Origin: Saprospiraceae bacterium
Lineage (GTDB): Bacteria > Bacteroidota > Bacteroidia > Chitinophagales > Saprospiraceae
Length of the DNA: 64,000 bases
Direction: 5' to 3'
Assembly: GCA_016710235.1 (NCBI GenBank)
Contig: JADJLG010000001.1
Span: 1,663,501 to 1,727,500 of the forward strand
The position numbers were made by a program, and so were the translations under genes. Positions 57,111-64,000 of this stretch are shown in pieces. A model generated the notes under the pieces. That model was given only the letters and a program-made list of their open reading frames with translations. It was not told the DNA's origin and made no database searches. Numbering within the stretch: the first letter of the stretch is position 1; each line of letters begins with the position of its first letter.

Positions 57111-59429
57111 ATGAATAATAGATTGCTTTTAACCTTATTTGTATGTTTTGGGATTCTGATCGCACCTGAGCTGAGGTCGGAGCATATCATCGGTGGTGAT
57201 TTGGAGTACCGGTGTTTGGGAAACCATCAGTATGAGATCAGACTCACATTGCGTAGAGATTGCTTTAGCAGTGGTGCTGCATTCGATGATCCGGCTTATG
57301 TTGGATTTTTTGATGCTTCAGCTACTTCAATTATTAACAGCGTTGGAAGGTCAGGTATTCTTGATATGAAACTAAGGACAACAGATACGCTCAACGAAAT
57401 TTTGCAGGCCCGATGTGGCTTTGTTGGAGGAGATGTTTGTGTCCACAAAACGATCTATATTGATACAATATTTTTACCTGAAAGATCAGGAGGTTATTTG
57501 GTTGCTTACCAGAGGTGTTGTCGGAATTCTACCATTGCCAATATTTTGGATCCGGGCCAAACAGGATCGACTTTTACGGTTTTTATAAGCGAGGAGTCAT
57601 TGAAATTATGCAACAATAGTCCACAGCTGAATGATTATCCTCCGATCTATATTTGTGCTGACAATCCTGTCGATTTGGATTTGCATGCAACGGATCTTGA
57701 GGGCGATTCTATCGTCTATGAGATGTGTTTGCCTTTTGCCGGAGCTACAGAGATTATGCCCAGGCCGACGCGTCCTGTCACTCCATTTGGAGAAGTGATT
57801 TGGTCTGCTGCTTATTCCACTGATAATATGATTGGTGGCAATCCATTTCTTCATATTGAAAGCAATAATGGTCGCATGATTGGGCACACGACTCCTGACA
57901 TAGCCCAATATTTGGTGTCTTATTGTGTAAAAGAATACCGACATGGACAATTGTTGAGCCTGATGCGAAGGGAATTCCAGTTCAATGTCAGGGCTTGCCA
58001 ATCAAAACCGGAAGCAGATTTTAATGTTGAAGTCAATAATTGTAAAGACAGTATAGAAGTCAAATGTTTTGACCTCTCCAAAGATAAATATTCTACGATT
58101 CAATCGAAAAAATGGAAGGTGACGAGTAGTTTTGGCACATTACAATCCAGTGTGAGCAATCCACTTTTTGTGTTTCCGGGAAGCGGTTCTGCAGAAATAA
58201 AATTGATTGTAGAGTCCGCTATCGGATGTCTTGACAGTATTACAAAAACCATCAATTTCAAACCCGTCGTATTTATTCCAAAATCAGATTCTATCCGTAT
58301 TTGCAAAGGGGACACGACAAGGCTCACGGGTTCCACCGACCCCAATCTTTCACATTTGTGGGAACCAGCTATTTCCCTGAGTTGCAGTAACTGCCCAGAT
58401 CCTCTTGCATTTCCTTCAAGTTCTACTACTTATACTTTGACATTGAAGGATCAGAATTGTGAAAAGAAGTATTTCATTCCGGTTGATGTACTCAACTGCA
58501 GTGCAGACAGTTGTGAAGTGATCGTTAGGCAGAAATGCTTGCCCGCCGGTACAGTCGAGCTCAGAGCGGTGGATTTTCGGAATAATTTGATTGTGCCAAA
58601 GTATAGGAAGCATGATCTTGTTTGGTTGGTGATCCCGGGACCTGGAGCTAATCTGATCACTATAAATAATCAAAATCCCGTCATCGTACCGGCCAATAGC
58701 CGTGTCAAACTGATATCAAAATTGTACAGTTGGCCTTCAGGGGTACCTAAGACAATAGAGTTTGCCGAGATTTGTCTTAGGGAGTCCATATTGGTTGCGG
58801 ACCCGCAATGTGCGGGACCATGTGATAATTTTGATTTTATACTTTCTTCCTGTGAAGACGATTATGACGTGGAGAACGGGTTAAATTTTCCGCTTGCATT
58901 ATGTCGGTCGATATGCCTTGATCCCTGTACCTATATCATCGCTGTTTTTGAACAAAACGGAAATGTAGTAAATGCATCCGATTACGACATCAGATGGTCG
59001 ACAGGTGCCACAGGAAATCATGTGACACTGATGGGAGCCTACTATAACAATCTTACTGTGACTGTCAAAAAAGGCGATTGTGTGTGGTATGGAAAGTATA
59101 TCAAGAGCTGCAAGGATGCTCACAGAATGGTTGGGCAATCTGATGTAACGACTCGAGGATCAGTTTCAGTAGAATCGGAACACTGCGAATCCGGAATCAT
59201 CAGATTAAATGCCTCCACTCTTCAATTTTATAAACCAAATGGTTTGTCGGGGACTGTGATGGTGTACGACGGCCTTGGATCTGAAATATTCAGGAAAAGC
59301 ATTTCTAAAGTCTCAGATCATTATGAAATAAACATAGCTGACATCATGGCTTCATACCCTTTGGGGCATTATTTTGTCAGATGGAGTGTAGAAGGTCAAA
59401 CTGATAAATCGATGCTATTGGGGAAGTAG
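57111..59429 (+). CDS. Large secreted protein with SEHIIGGDLEY-type N-terminus
   Basis: From the ATG at 57111 (772 residues) there is a signal peptide (MNNRLLLTLFVCFGILIA...) and then SEHIIGGDLEYRCLGNHQYE, the typical start of a group of gliding-associated surface proteins in Bacteroidota. Ig/PKD-like segments follow, with ADFNVEVNNCKDSIEVKC, LVESAIGCLDSITKTI and a second repeat near residue 400 (LWEPAISLSCSNCPDPLAF). The last 75 residues (GLSGTVMVYDGLGSEIFRKS, GHYFVRW) look like a reduced type A sorting region without a clear PNP motif. The upstream ATG at 57102 would lie almost on the predicted transcription start. Confidence 0.75.
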   Translation: MNNRLLLTLFVCFGILIAPELRSEHIIGGDLEYRCLGNHQYEIRLTLRRDCFSSGAAFDDPAYVGFFDASATSIINSVGRSGILDMKLRTTDTLNEILQARCGFVGGDVCVHKTIYIDTIFLPERSGGYLVAYQRCCRNSTIANILDPGQTGSTFTVFISEESLKLCNNSPQLNDYPPIYICADNPVDLDLHATDLEGDSIVYEMCLPFAGATEIMPRPTRPVTPFGEVIWSAAYSTDNMIGGNPFLHIESNNGRMIGHTTPDIAQYLVSYCVKEYRHGQLLSLMRREFQFNVRACQSKPEADFNVEVNNCKDSIEVKCFDLSKDKYSTIQSKKWKVTSSFGTLQSSVSNPLFVFPGSGSAEIKLIVESAIGCLDSITKTINFKPVVFIPKSDSIRICKGDTTRLTGSTDPNLSHLWEPAISLSCSNCPDPLAFPSSSTTYTLTLKDQNCEKKYFIPVDVLNCSADSCEVIVRQKCLPAGTVELRAVDFRNNLIVPKYRKHDLVWLVIPGPGANLITINNQNPVIVPANSRVKLISKLYSWPSGVPKTIEFAEICLRESILVADPQCAGPCDNFDFILSSCEDDYDVENGLNFPLALCRSICLDPCTYIIAVFEQNGNVVNASDYDIRWSTGATGNHVTLMGAYYNNLTVTVKKGDCVWYGKYIKSCKDAHRMVGQSDVTTRGSVSVESEHCESGIIRLNASTLQFYKPNGLSGTVMVYDGLGSEIFRKSISKVSDHYEINIADIMASYPLGHYFVRWSVEGQTDKSMLLGK

Positions 59430-59794
59430 CTTGTGATAAGAGTCGGAGGAGATAGGGCGACAGGTTGAAAATGGGGATGCTGAGATTTCAATAAATTTTT
59501 TATAAAATTAGTGTAGTAGTATTTTCTCTATTATAATTTATTCTGATTTTTGGATGGTGTTGCCAAATCAAATAGCTGGCATTGATTCGTATCCCTTAAT
59601 CCTTGGATGAACGATTCTTGAGGCTAATAAGTACTGAGGCATATTCAATGAGGTCTTTTGGAATATCTCATATTGAGATGCCTATTTTGTTAATCATTTT
59701 TAAGAACTCTTTATTTTGAGGACTTTTGTTTAAATTTGTTTTGGAAATTCTGACTTTATGCTATCAATAGGTATGTGTTCCTATATTTTATTTC
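59430..59794. other. Gene-free AT-rich stretch
   Basis: No open frame of coding look on either strand, no hairpin terminator and no repeat was found. Confidence 0.6.
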
Positions 59795-60529
59795 TCACAT
59801 GTTTATTTTAATATAATCCAAAATTATTCCGCTTAATAAAAGGAGTCCAAAAAATGAAATGACACTAATTAAATAAACAAAAAATGTTTTTATATAGGCC
59901 GTCCATTTATTTTCAGAAAGAAATTTCCCTAATCCCCAACTGAAATAAATGAAACCAAAATATTCAGAAAATTTAAAAAACAATCTGTTATTTGTAAAAT
60001 AAGTAAAAGACAAACCTAAAATTCCAATTAACATAAAAAACCCCGTTAAATAGGTGAATAGTACAAAATATTCAAAAAAATTATACTCTTTTTTTCGATA
60101 AAGAATTGTTGTAAATGTTGCTAAAAAAATAATTTCAAATAAGTTGGAGTAATTTTGGTGTTCAGTTGCCCAATTCAAAAGACTTAAATAGGTTTCACTT
60201 ACTACTTTATCTTTATTTTGTAATTCTAATAATTCATCAAAGTGAAACAAATGCTTTATAAAAACGTAAAGAATAGATGTGGCAACCAAATAACCAATAG
60301 GTTTAAAATGCTTCGTTCGGTCACCTTCAATAAATCGTCTAATAGAATTTCCAGGATTTGTTAGAAGTTCTTTTGTAGTATAAAAGAATCCATTTTCCAA
60401 ATGAAAAACTCCATGTTGAATTTCGTGTAATAAGTAATGTTTGTCTATTCTTTTTGAGGTTGAGCAAGTCCCACAGTAAGGACAAAATTTTGTGTCAAAG
60501 TTGTTTGAACAATTTTTACAAATTTTCAT
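59795..60529 (-). CDS. DUF3667-type membrane protein with N-terminal zinc ribbon
   Basis: The 244-residue protein begins with a four-cysteine zinc ribbon (CKNCSNNFDTKFCPYCGTCS), followed by ITR-like HEIQHGVFHLENGFFYTTKE and PGNSIRRFIEGDRTKHFKPI, the conserved core of DUF3667. Four hydrophobic segments of about 20 residues follow. Members are widespread, variable, membrane-bound Bacteroidota proteins of unknown function. The gene is more AT-rich than its neighbours and lies in a gene-poor region, which hints at recent acquisition. Confidence 0.85.
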   Translation of the reverse strand: MKICKNCSNNFDTKFCPYCGTCSTSKRIDKHYLLHEIQHGVFHLENGFFYTTKELLTNPGNSIRRFIEGDRTKHFKPIGYLVATSILYVFIKHLFHFDELLELQNKDKVVSETYLSLLNWATEHQNYSNLFEIIFLATFTTILYRKKEYNFFEYFVLFTYLTGFFMLIGILGLSFTYFTNNRLFFKFSEYFGFIYFSWGLGKFLSENKWTAYIKTFFVYLISVISFFGLLLLSGIILDYIKINM

Positions 60530-61036
60530 TTTAAGTTATTATGAATTAAAATTCTTACTAATCTCAGGGGGTGAAAATACCACTTATTTTGTTTTCAAAT
60601 ACAAAATATAAACTGTATAATTCGATAAAATAAATTTTTGAAGGCATGACGGTATTATTTTTTGCAACATTGAATAGGTTGATGAAAAAAGCAGCCCTAA
60701 AGTCTTAAGCTAAGCAAAATATGAGCAGGACTTATATCCTTGTTGCAAATCAGGCAGGATGATTCGGATATTGAACCTCAGCGTGAATCCTGCACCAGGG
60801 ATGTTACAAATGTTTTTGCAAAATCCAGAAGTTTGAATTATTGGTTTGTGATTGAGATAATATACAATTATAAATTCTATAAAGCATCAAACACAAAGCT
60901 ATCATATGTGCACTATATTCAACTCAGGTTTAAATCGAGGCTAAACTTCGATTAATCTTTATATGTTAGTGGCTCTAATTATAATTTAGTTCCAGTGTCA
61001 AATCGCTATACGATTTATCATAGATATTGTTTAGCG
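60530..61036. other. Gene-free stretch
   Basis: A 71-residue plus-strand frame (60740-60955) shows no coding character. Nothing else is seen. Confidence 0.55.
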
Positions 61037-61498
61037 TTAATTTAAAAAAGTCAAAATATTTGTCACAGTTCGTTCCAATTCTTCTAATCTAAACTCTTCT
61101 TTGCTGTCAATTGCCTCAACTTCAATGAATGTCCCTAGATTTTCAACAACGTCAAAATGAAATTTAACATTGTCAATGAAATATATTTTCCGCCTTTTGT
61201 CCACCACTATTTTAACTCCAAGTTGTCTGATCAAAATATTTTTCAATGCAATATTTGGTTCGTGCTGATATAAAATTATTTGAGACTTTTATGAGCCTGA
61301 AACATTTTTTCTGTCATAATTTATCAAAGAGTTTTCAATATTTCCTTCTCTTAGTTTTAATCTTCCTTTTTGAACGTTAAAATATGTGTCAATTTGATGG
61401 TCAAGTCCTTGAAATTATGGATGAAGCATGAGCAATTTATTTTCGTATTTTTCTATCTCATCAATTTTAGCCTTGAATTCAAAATTATTAATATTCAT
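61037..61498 (-). pseudogene. CYTH-domain protein (class IV adenylate cyclase-like), inactivated by two stop codons
   Basis: One frame of 154 codons runs from the ATG at 61498 to a TAA at 61037 and contains two in-frame TAA codons, at 61415-61417 and 61289-61291. Translated through, it reads MNINNFEFKAKIDEIEKYEN, QIDTYFNVQKGRLKLREGN, YDRKNVSGS, then RQLGVKIVVDKRRKIYFI and FHFDVVENLGTFIEVEAID. The ExKxK start, the K/R and D/E pattern and the order of strands match the CYTH superfamily (adenylate cyclase class IV/thiamine triphosphatase), including the VVDKRR-IYFIDNVKFHxD block. It is shortish but nearly full length. Two stops suggest true decay rather than sequencing error. Confidence 0.78.
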
Positions 61499-62116
61499 TT
61501 GAATCTTATTATGGATATTTTTTACTGTTTACGGAGATTTGGCAAAATAGCCACTACCGTTAAAATGTGAAAATACTATTTTATTGTTTCCAAATATATT
61601 AAAATCTTGTAATAATTTGTGGACACGTTTGATAGGACCAATAAAGGGCAACATTTTTATAGATCCTCACATAGTTTGCCGAATAAATAAACGCTTCCAC
61701 AGATTTAAAACGAGGCAATTTTATGAAAAGTGAGTTTCTTAATTGAAACTATTCCTGGAATCAGCTTATTGGATGCTTAACCAAACTTGAACGTCCATAG
61801 GTGGTAAGCTTTGCTCCGAAAAAGAAGGTAAGCATTACTCTGGATTATGCTGAAATAACCAGAGAGAGATCCCCCGCCCCTCATCACCCAAAAAACACTT
61901 CAAAACTACTTATAAAAACCCTTCAATTCTTGGCTTCAATAATGTCGCTGAACACTACATAGCGGAAAGCTCATTTTGCTTTTCTGGATTCATTAAGTAA
62001 GAAATCTAAGCTTAGCTCTTTGATTGGCTTTTCTCTATACTGCACAATGTATTTGCTGCTAGCCTATAGCAAAAATTAGTCTATAGTATTTTTATGTTGT
62101 AACCTAGGCTCAATAC
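61499..62116. other. Gene-free stretch
   Basis: Numerous stops occur in all frames. No gene, hairpin or repeat was found. Confidence 0.55.
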
Positions 62117-63175
62117 TTATTTCGCCATAATTAATTTTTCTATCTGCACGTTGGACTTATTTTTAATTTGTAAAATATATTCCCCCGGCTTTATTTTTTC
62201 TGGTATTTCTATAAAATACTGCCCGCCTTCCATTGGTAAGAATTCAGTTTTATAGATTTCTTTACCTTGGAGGTTTAGCAGAGATAGATTATATTTTTCG
62301 TTGGATGATATACGAGATAATAGATAAATTTTTCCTGAACTTGACGGATTGGGATAGACCACGAATGCTTTATCTTTTTTGTCGATGATATCTTTTGTAT
62401 TGATGGTGGTATTACATCCCGGTACTAAACACCCATCACTGTCGAGATGCAGCAGCCATGCTTTCACTGCATAGTTCTGATCCCGATCTCCTGCTATGCC
62501 TCCCATGATGATCGTATTATAGTCGGATACTTTTACTTGAGACATTCTTGTCCCTGCGGTGCGTTCTTGGCTCCATCCGAGTGGGATATATTTTCTGGTC
62601 CACAGACTATCTCCATTTTCTGAGACTTTATATAGGACAGCATAATTTTCTCTACCACCAACTCTCTGATCATATTGATCTCCTGCGGTGATATATCCTG
62701 ATCCATCTTTCATCTTATCTGCATAGTAGATCCATGAATTCATTAACTTCACATCTACTGGTTTTTCATACATAGATCGCTTCCAGATGAGGCTATCGAA
62801 CTCCGGGCTAAATTTGAGAGTTGTGGGCTTACCATAGTTGGGATCTGGTTCTTTGGTGATGACCCAGTCATAGGCTGACATTACCCATGTATTATCTTCA
62901 TTTCTAAGTATAGTATAGTTATCTGCTGTGACGAATCCATAATTAAAATTTCCTATATAATCTTTTCTCTTGATAATTTTAAATGTAGAATCCATTTTCA
63001 TATAAAATAGATTCATTTCTGATGTTATTTCTCCATTTTTTATTTTACTTACTTCACCAACAAATTCATATTCATTTTTTTGATTTTTTGAAACCCAATA
63101 AAAAGTCAATTTTTGATTGAATCTTCCTATGCTATCTATTTTAAAATTATTTAAACTGGTATCTATTTCGTACAT
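62117..63175 (-). CDS. T9SS type A sorting-domain protein, lacking a signal peptide
   Basis: The 352-residue protein has beta-propeller-like strands (YTILRNEDNTWVMSAYDWV, GSGYITAGDQYDQRVGGREN, YAVLYKVSENGDSLWTRKYI) and ends with a type A sorting domain (VYPNPSSSGKIYLLSR, GKEIYKTEF, GEYILQIKN). The N-terminus (MYEIDTSLNNFKIDSIGRF) has no signal peptide, and an in-frame TAA lies five codons upstream, so it is probably a 5'-truncated copy of a longer secreted protein. A strong Shine-Dalgarno sequence precedes the ATG. A second gene with an almost identical end starts at the window edge. Confidence 0.68.
   Translation of the reverse strand: MYEIDTSLNNFKIDSIGRFNQKLTFYWVSKNQKNEYEFVGEVSKIKNGEITSEMNLFYMKMDSTFKIIKRKDYIGNFNYGFVTADNYTILRNEDNTWVMSAYDWVITKEPDPNYGKPTTLKFSPEFDSLIWKRSMYEKPVDVKLMNSWIYYADKMKDGSGYITAGDQYDQRVGGRENYAVLYKVSENGDSLWTRKYIPLGWSQERTAGTRMSQVKVSDYNTIIMGGIAGDRDQNYAVKAWLLHLDSDGCLVPGCNTTINTKDIIDKKDKAFVVYPNPSSSGKIYLLSRISSNEKYNLSLLNLQGKEIYKTEFLPMEGGQYFIEIPEKIKPGEYILQIKNKSNVQIEKLIMAK
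62127..62194 (-). repeat. 68-bp repeat at the end of the T9SS gene, copy 1
   Basis: It matches 63933-64000 in direct orientation with two mismatches in 68 positions. It encodes the end of the sorting domain. Confidence 0.85.
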
Positions 63176-63180
63176 ATAAT

Positions 63181-63189
63181 ACCTCCTTT
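63181..63189 (-). promoter_or_regulatory. Strong Shine-Dalgarno sequence
   Basis: The minus strand reads AAAGGAGGT, then ATTAT, then ATG at 63175. This is a near-perfect ribosome binding site, unlike nearly all other genes of the window. Confidence 0.65.
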
Positions 63190-63925
63190 ATATGGGTGAA
63201 TATCTAGGGTTGGACCTATTGTTTAGGATAATTTCGTTTCTAAAATCAAATTCTAATTCACTCTCTTTTTAAGTTATCAATAATGAAAAATGCATTTTTT
63301 TACAAGTAATGTATAAAATAATGTTTCTAAAGTGCAGGCTTTGTACTTCTGTTGAGTCTTGGCGTTTTCTAAAGTATATATTGTGAGTCAATTTGCGTTT
63401 ATGTTACATTTTCATAGTCACCTAAAGGCGGGCAATTTATTTTGTGCATTATATTAATTCTAGATTCCAAAAATAAGCCATTAATAAAGCTTCTTTTGGG
63501 AGGATATTTCCCAAGATCAATAAAGCACCTACCCTCATGGGATAATTGAGCATCTACATATGGAATACCATTCTGGGAAGGAATCTGGAAAGATAGTTTC
63601 ACCGTTCCAAGTTTGCAAGCCAGATCGAGTCAAGGACTTGTGGATAAATAAATATCCCAGCAATTCGTCGCATTTGAATGTTGAAAGGAAGCATATCAAC
63701 GTATGTATATAAAATTCTCAGGGTTAAGTCCCAGGTTACAGCATAAAGAAAACATCTTATCGTCAATTGCTCAACAGATCTGGTATAATACTAAAAAACG
63801 AGTGATCCTGGGCTTTTGGGTTGCAAAAATATCAATGGTTTAACAAATATAAAAAATATGACTTCATAAACTGCTGGATATTAAAAATAGTTAGGGTACA
63901 CTTTTTGAACCTCTATGTTATTCAT
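63190..63925. other. Gene-poor stretch between the two T9SS genes
   Basis: A 67-residue minus-strand frame (63399-63602) has an even composition (IPYVDAQLSHEGRCFIDLGK) and might be a gene fragment, but no family is recognised. Otherwise there is nothing clear. Confidence 0.45.
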
Positions 63926-64000
63926 TTACTTAATAATTAATTTTTCTATCTGCACGTTGCACTTATTTTTAATTTGTAAAATATATTCCCCCGGATTTAT
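63926..64000 (-). CDS. C-terminal end of a T9SS type A protein, cut by the window edge
   Basis: The minus-strand frame is open from the window edge to the TAA at 63926-63928 and encodes INPGEYILQIKNKCNVQIEK and LIIK, the end of a type A sorting domain. It differs from the end of the neighbouring protein (62117-63175) at a few positions only, so the two are tandem paralogues. Confidence 0.8.
   Translation of the reverse strand: MNPGEYILQIKNKCNVQIEKLIIK
63933..64000 (-). repeat. 68-bp repeat at the end of the T9SS gene, copy 2
   Basis: Partner of 62127-62194; the match probably goes on past the window edge. Confidence 0.85.

Noticed and set aside
56879..57118. 79-residue plus-strand frame before the large secreted gene
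   Set aside because: Poor composition, overlaps the promoter and start of the real gene.
60740..60955. 71-residue plus-strand frame
   Set aside because: No coding character and no neighbours to support it.
1..64000. CRISPR array, rRNA, prophage or insertion sequence
   Set aside because: No regular short repeats with spacers, no rRNA-like segments, and no transposase, integrase or phage structural genes were seen.

Overview
This window looks like a chromosomal piece of a Bacteroidota bacterium, most likely from the Saprospiria (Saprospiraceae). It is AT-rich. About ten genes encode secreted proteins, most of them ending in type IX secretion (T9SS) sorting domains. Many genes are preceded by the Bacteroidota -7 promoter box TAnnTTTG and almost none by a Shine-Dalgarno sequence. 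The housekeeping genes read like Saprospiria orthologues. No rRNA, CRISPR array, prophage or insertion sequence is visible.

Layout. 0-8 kb: the end of a T9SS type B protein, a PAP2 phosphatase, a second type B protein, tatC with a small membrane protein, parE, ilvE, a frameshifted small gene and rdgB. 7.9-13.4 kb: three tandem paralogous T9SS type A cysteine-rich proteins on the minus strand; the first is a mosaic that shares a near-identical 1.26 kb block with the third. 13.5-22.6 kb: an HTH-like gene interrupted by a TGA, a barrel-like protein, anmK, a POT peptide transporter, pyrD, dnaX and galK. 22.7-31 kb: tRNA-Cys, an SRPBCC protein, a large zinc metalloprotease with SprB-like repeats, tRNA-Phe, an MtfA-like protein without its zinc motif, a surface-antigen barrel, a frameshifted cation efflux gene and tRNA-Met. 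31-42.4 kb: prs, rplY, a 2074-residue surface protein with SdrD B-like domains, tRNA-Leu, yidD, an acyl-CoA dehydrogenase and a site-2 protease. 42.5-51 kb: a lipoprotein/outer-membrane protein pair, secreted proteins, an M48 lipoprotein protease, a DinB-family protein, purine nucleoside phosphorylase and mqnC. 51-56.4 kb: rimP-nusA-infB and a TIGR02757 gene. 57-64 kb: another large secreted protein, then a sparse, decaying stretch with a DUF3667 protein, a CYTH pseudogene with two stop codons, and two tandem T9SS proteins (the last one cut by the window edge).

How the genes work together. rimP, nusA and infB form the conserved transcription/translation operon. galK, dnaX and pyrD are closely packed on one strand. 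mqnC indicates menaquinone synthesis by the futalosine route. The T9SS cargo proteins, lipoproteins and barrels together describe a cell surface rich in adhesins and hydrolases.

Three genes are each broken by the loss of exactly one base in a short homopolymer, which is more typical of residual assembly error than of independent gene death. The most noteworthy signals are the mosaic T9SS paralogues, the single in-frame TGA in the HTH-like gene, the terminator-like hairpin at the rimP promoter, and the motif-less MtfA-like protein. I did not find a clear-cut new defence or mobile system.
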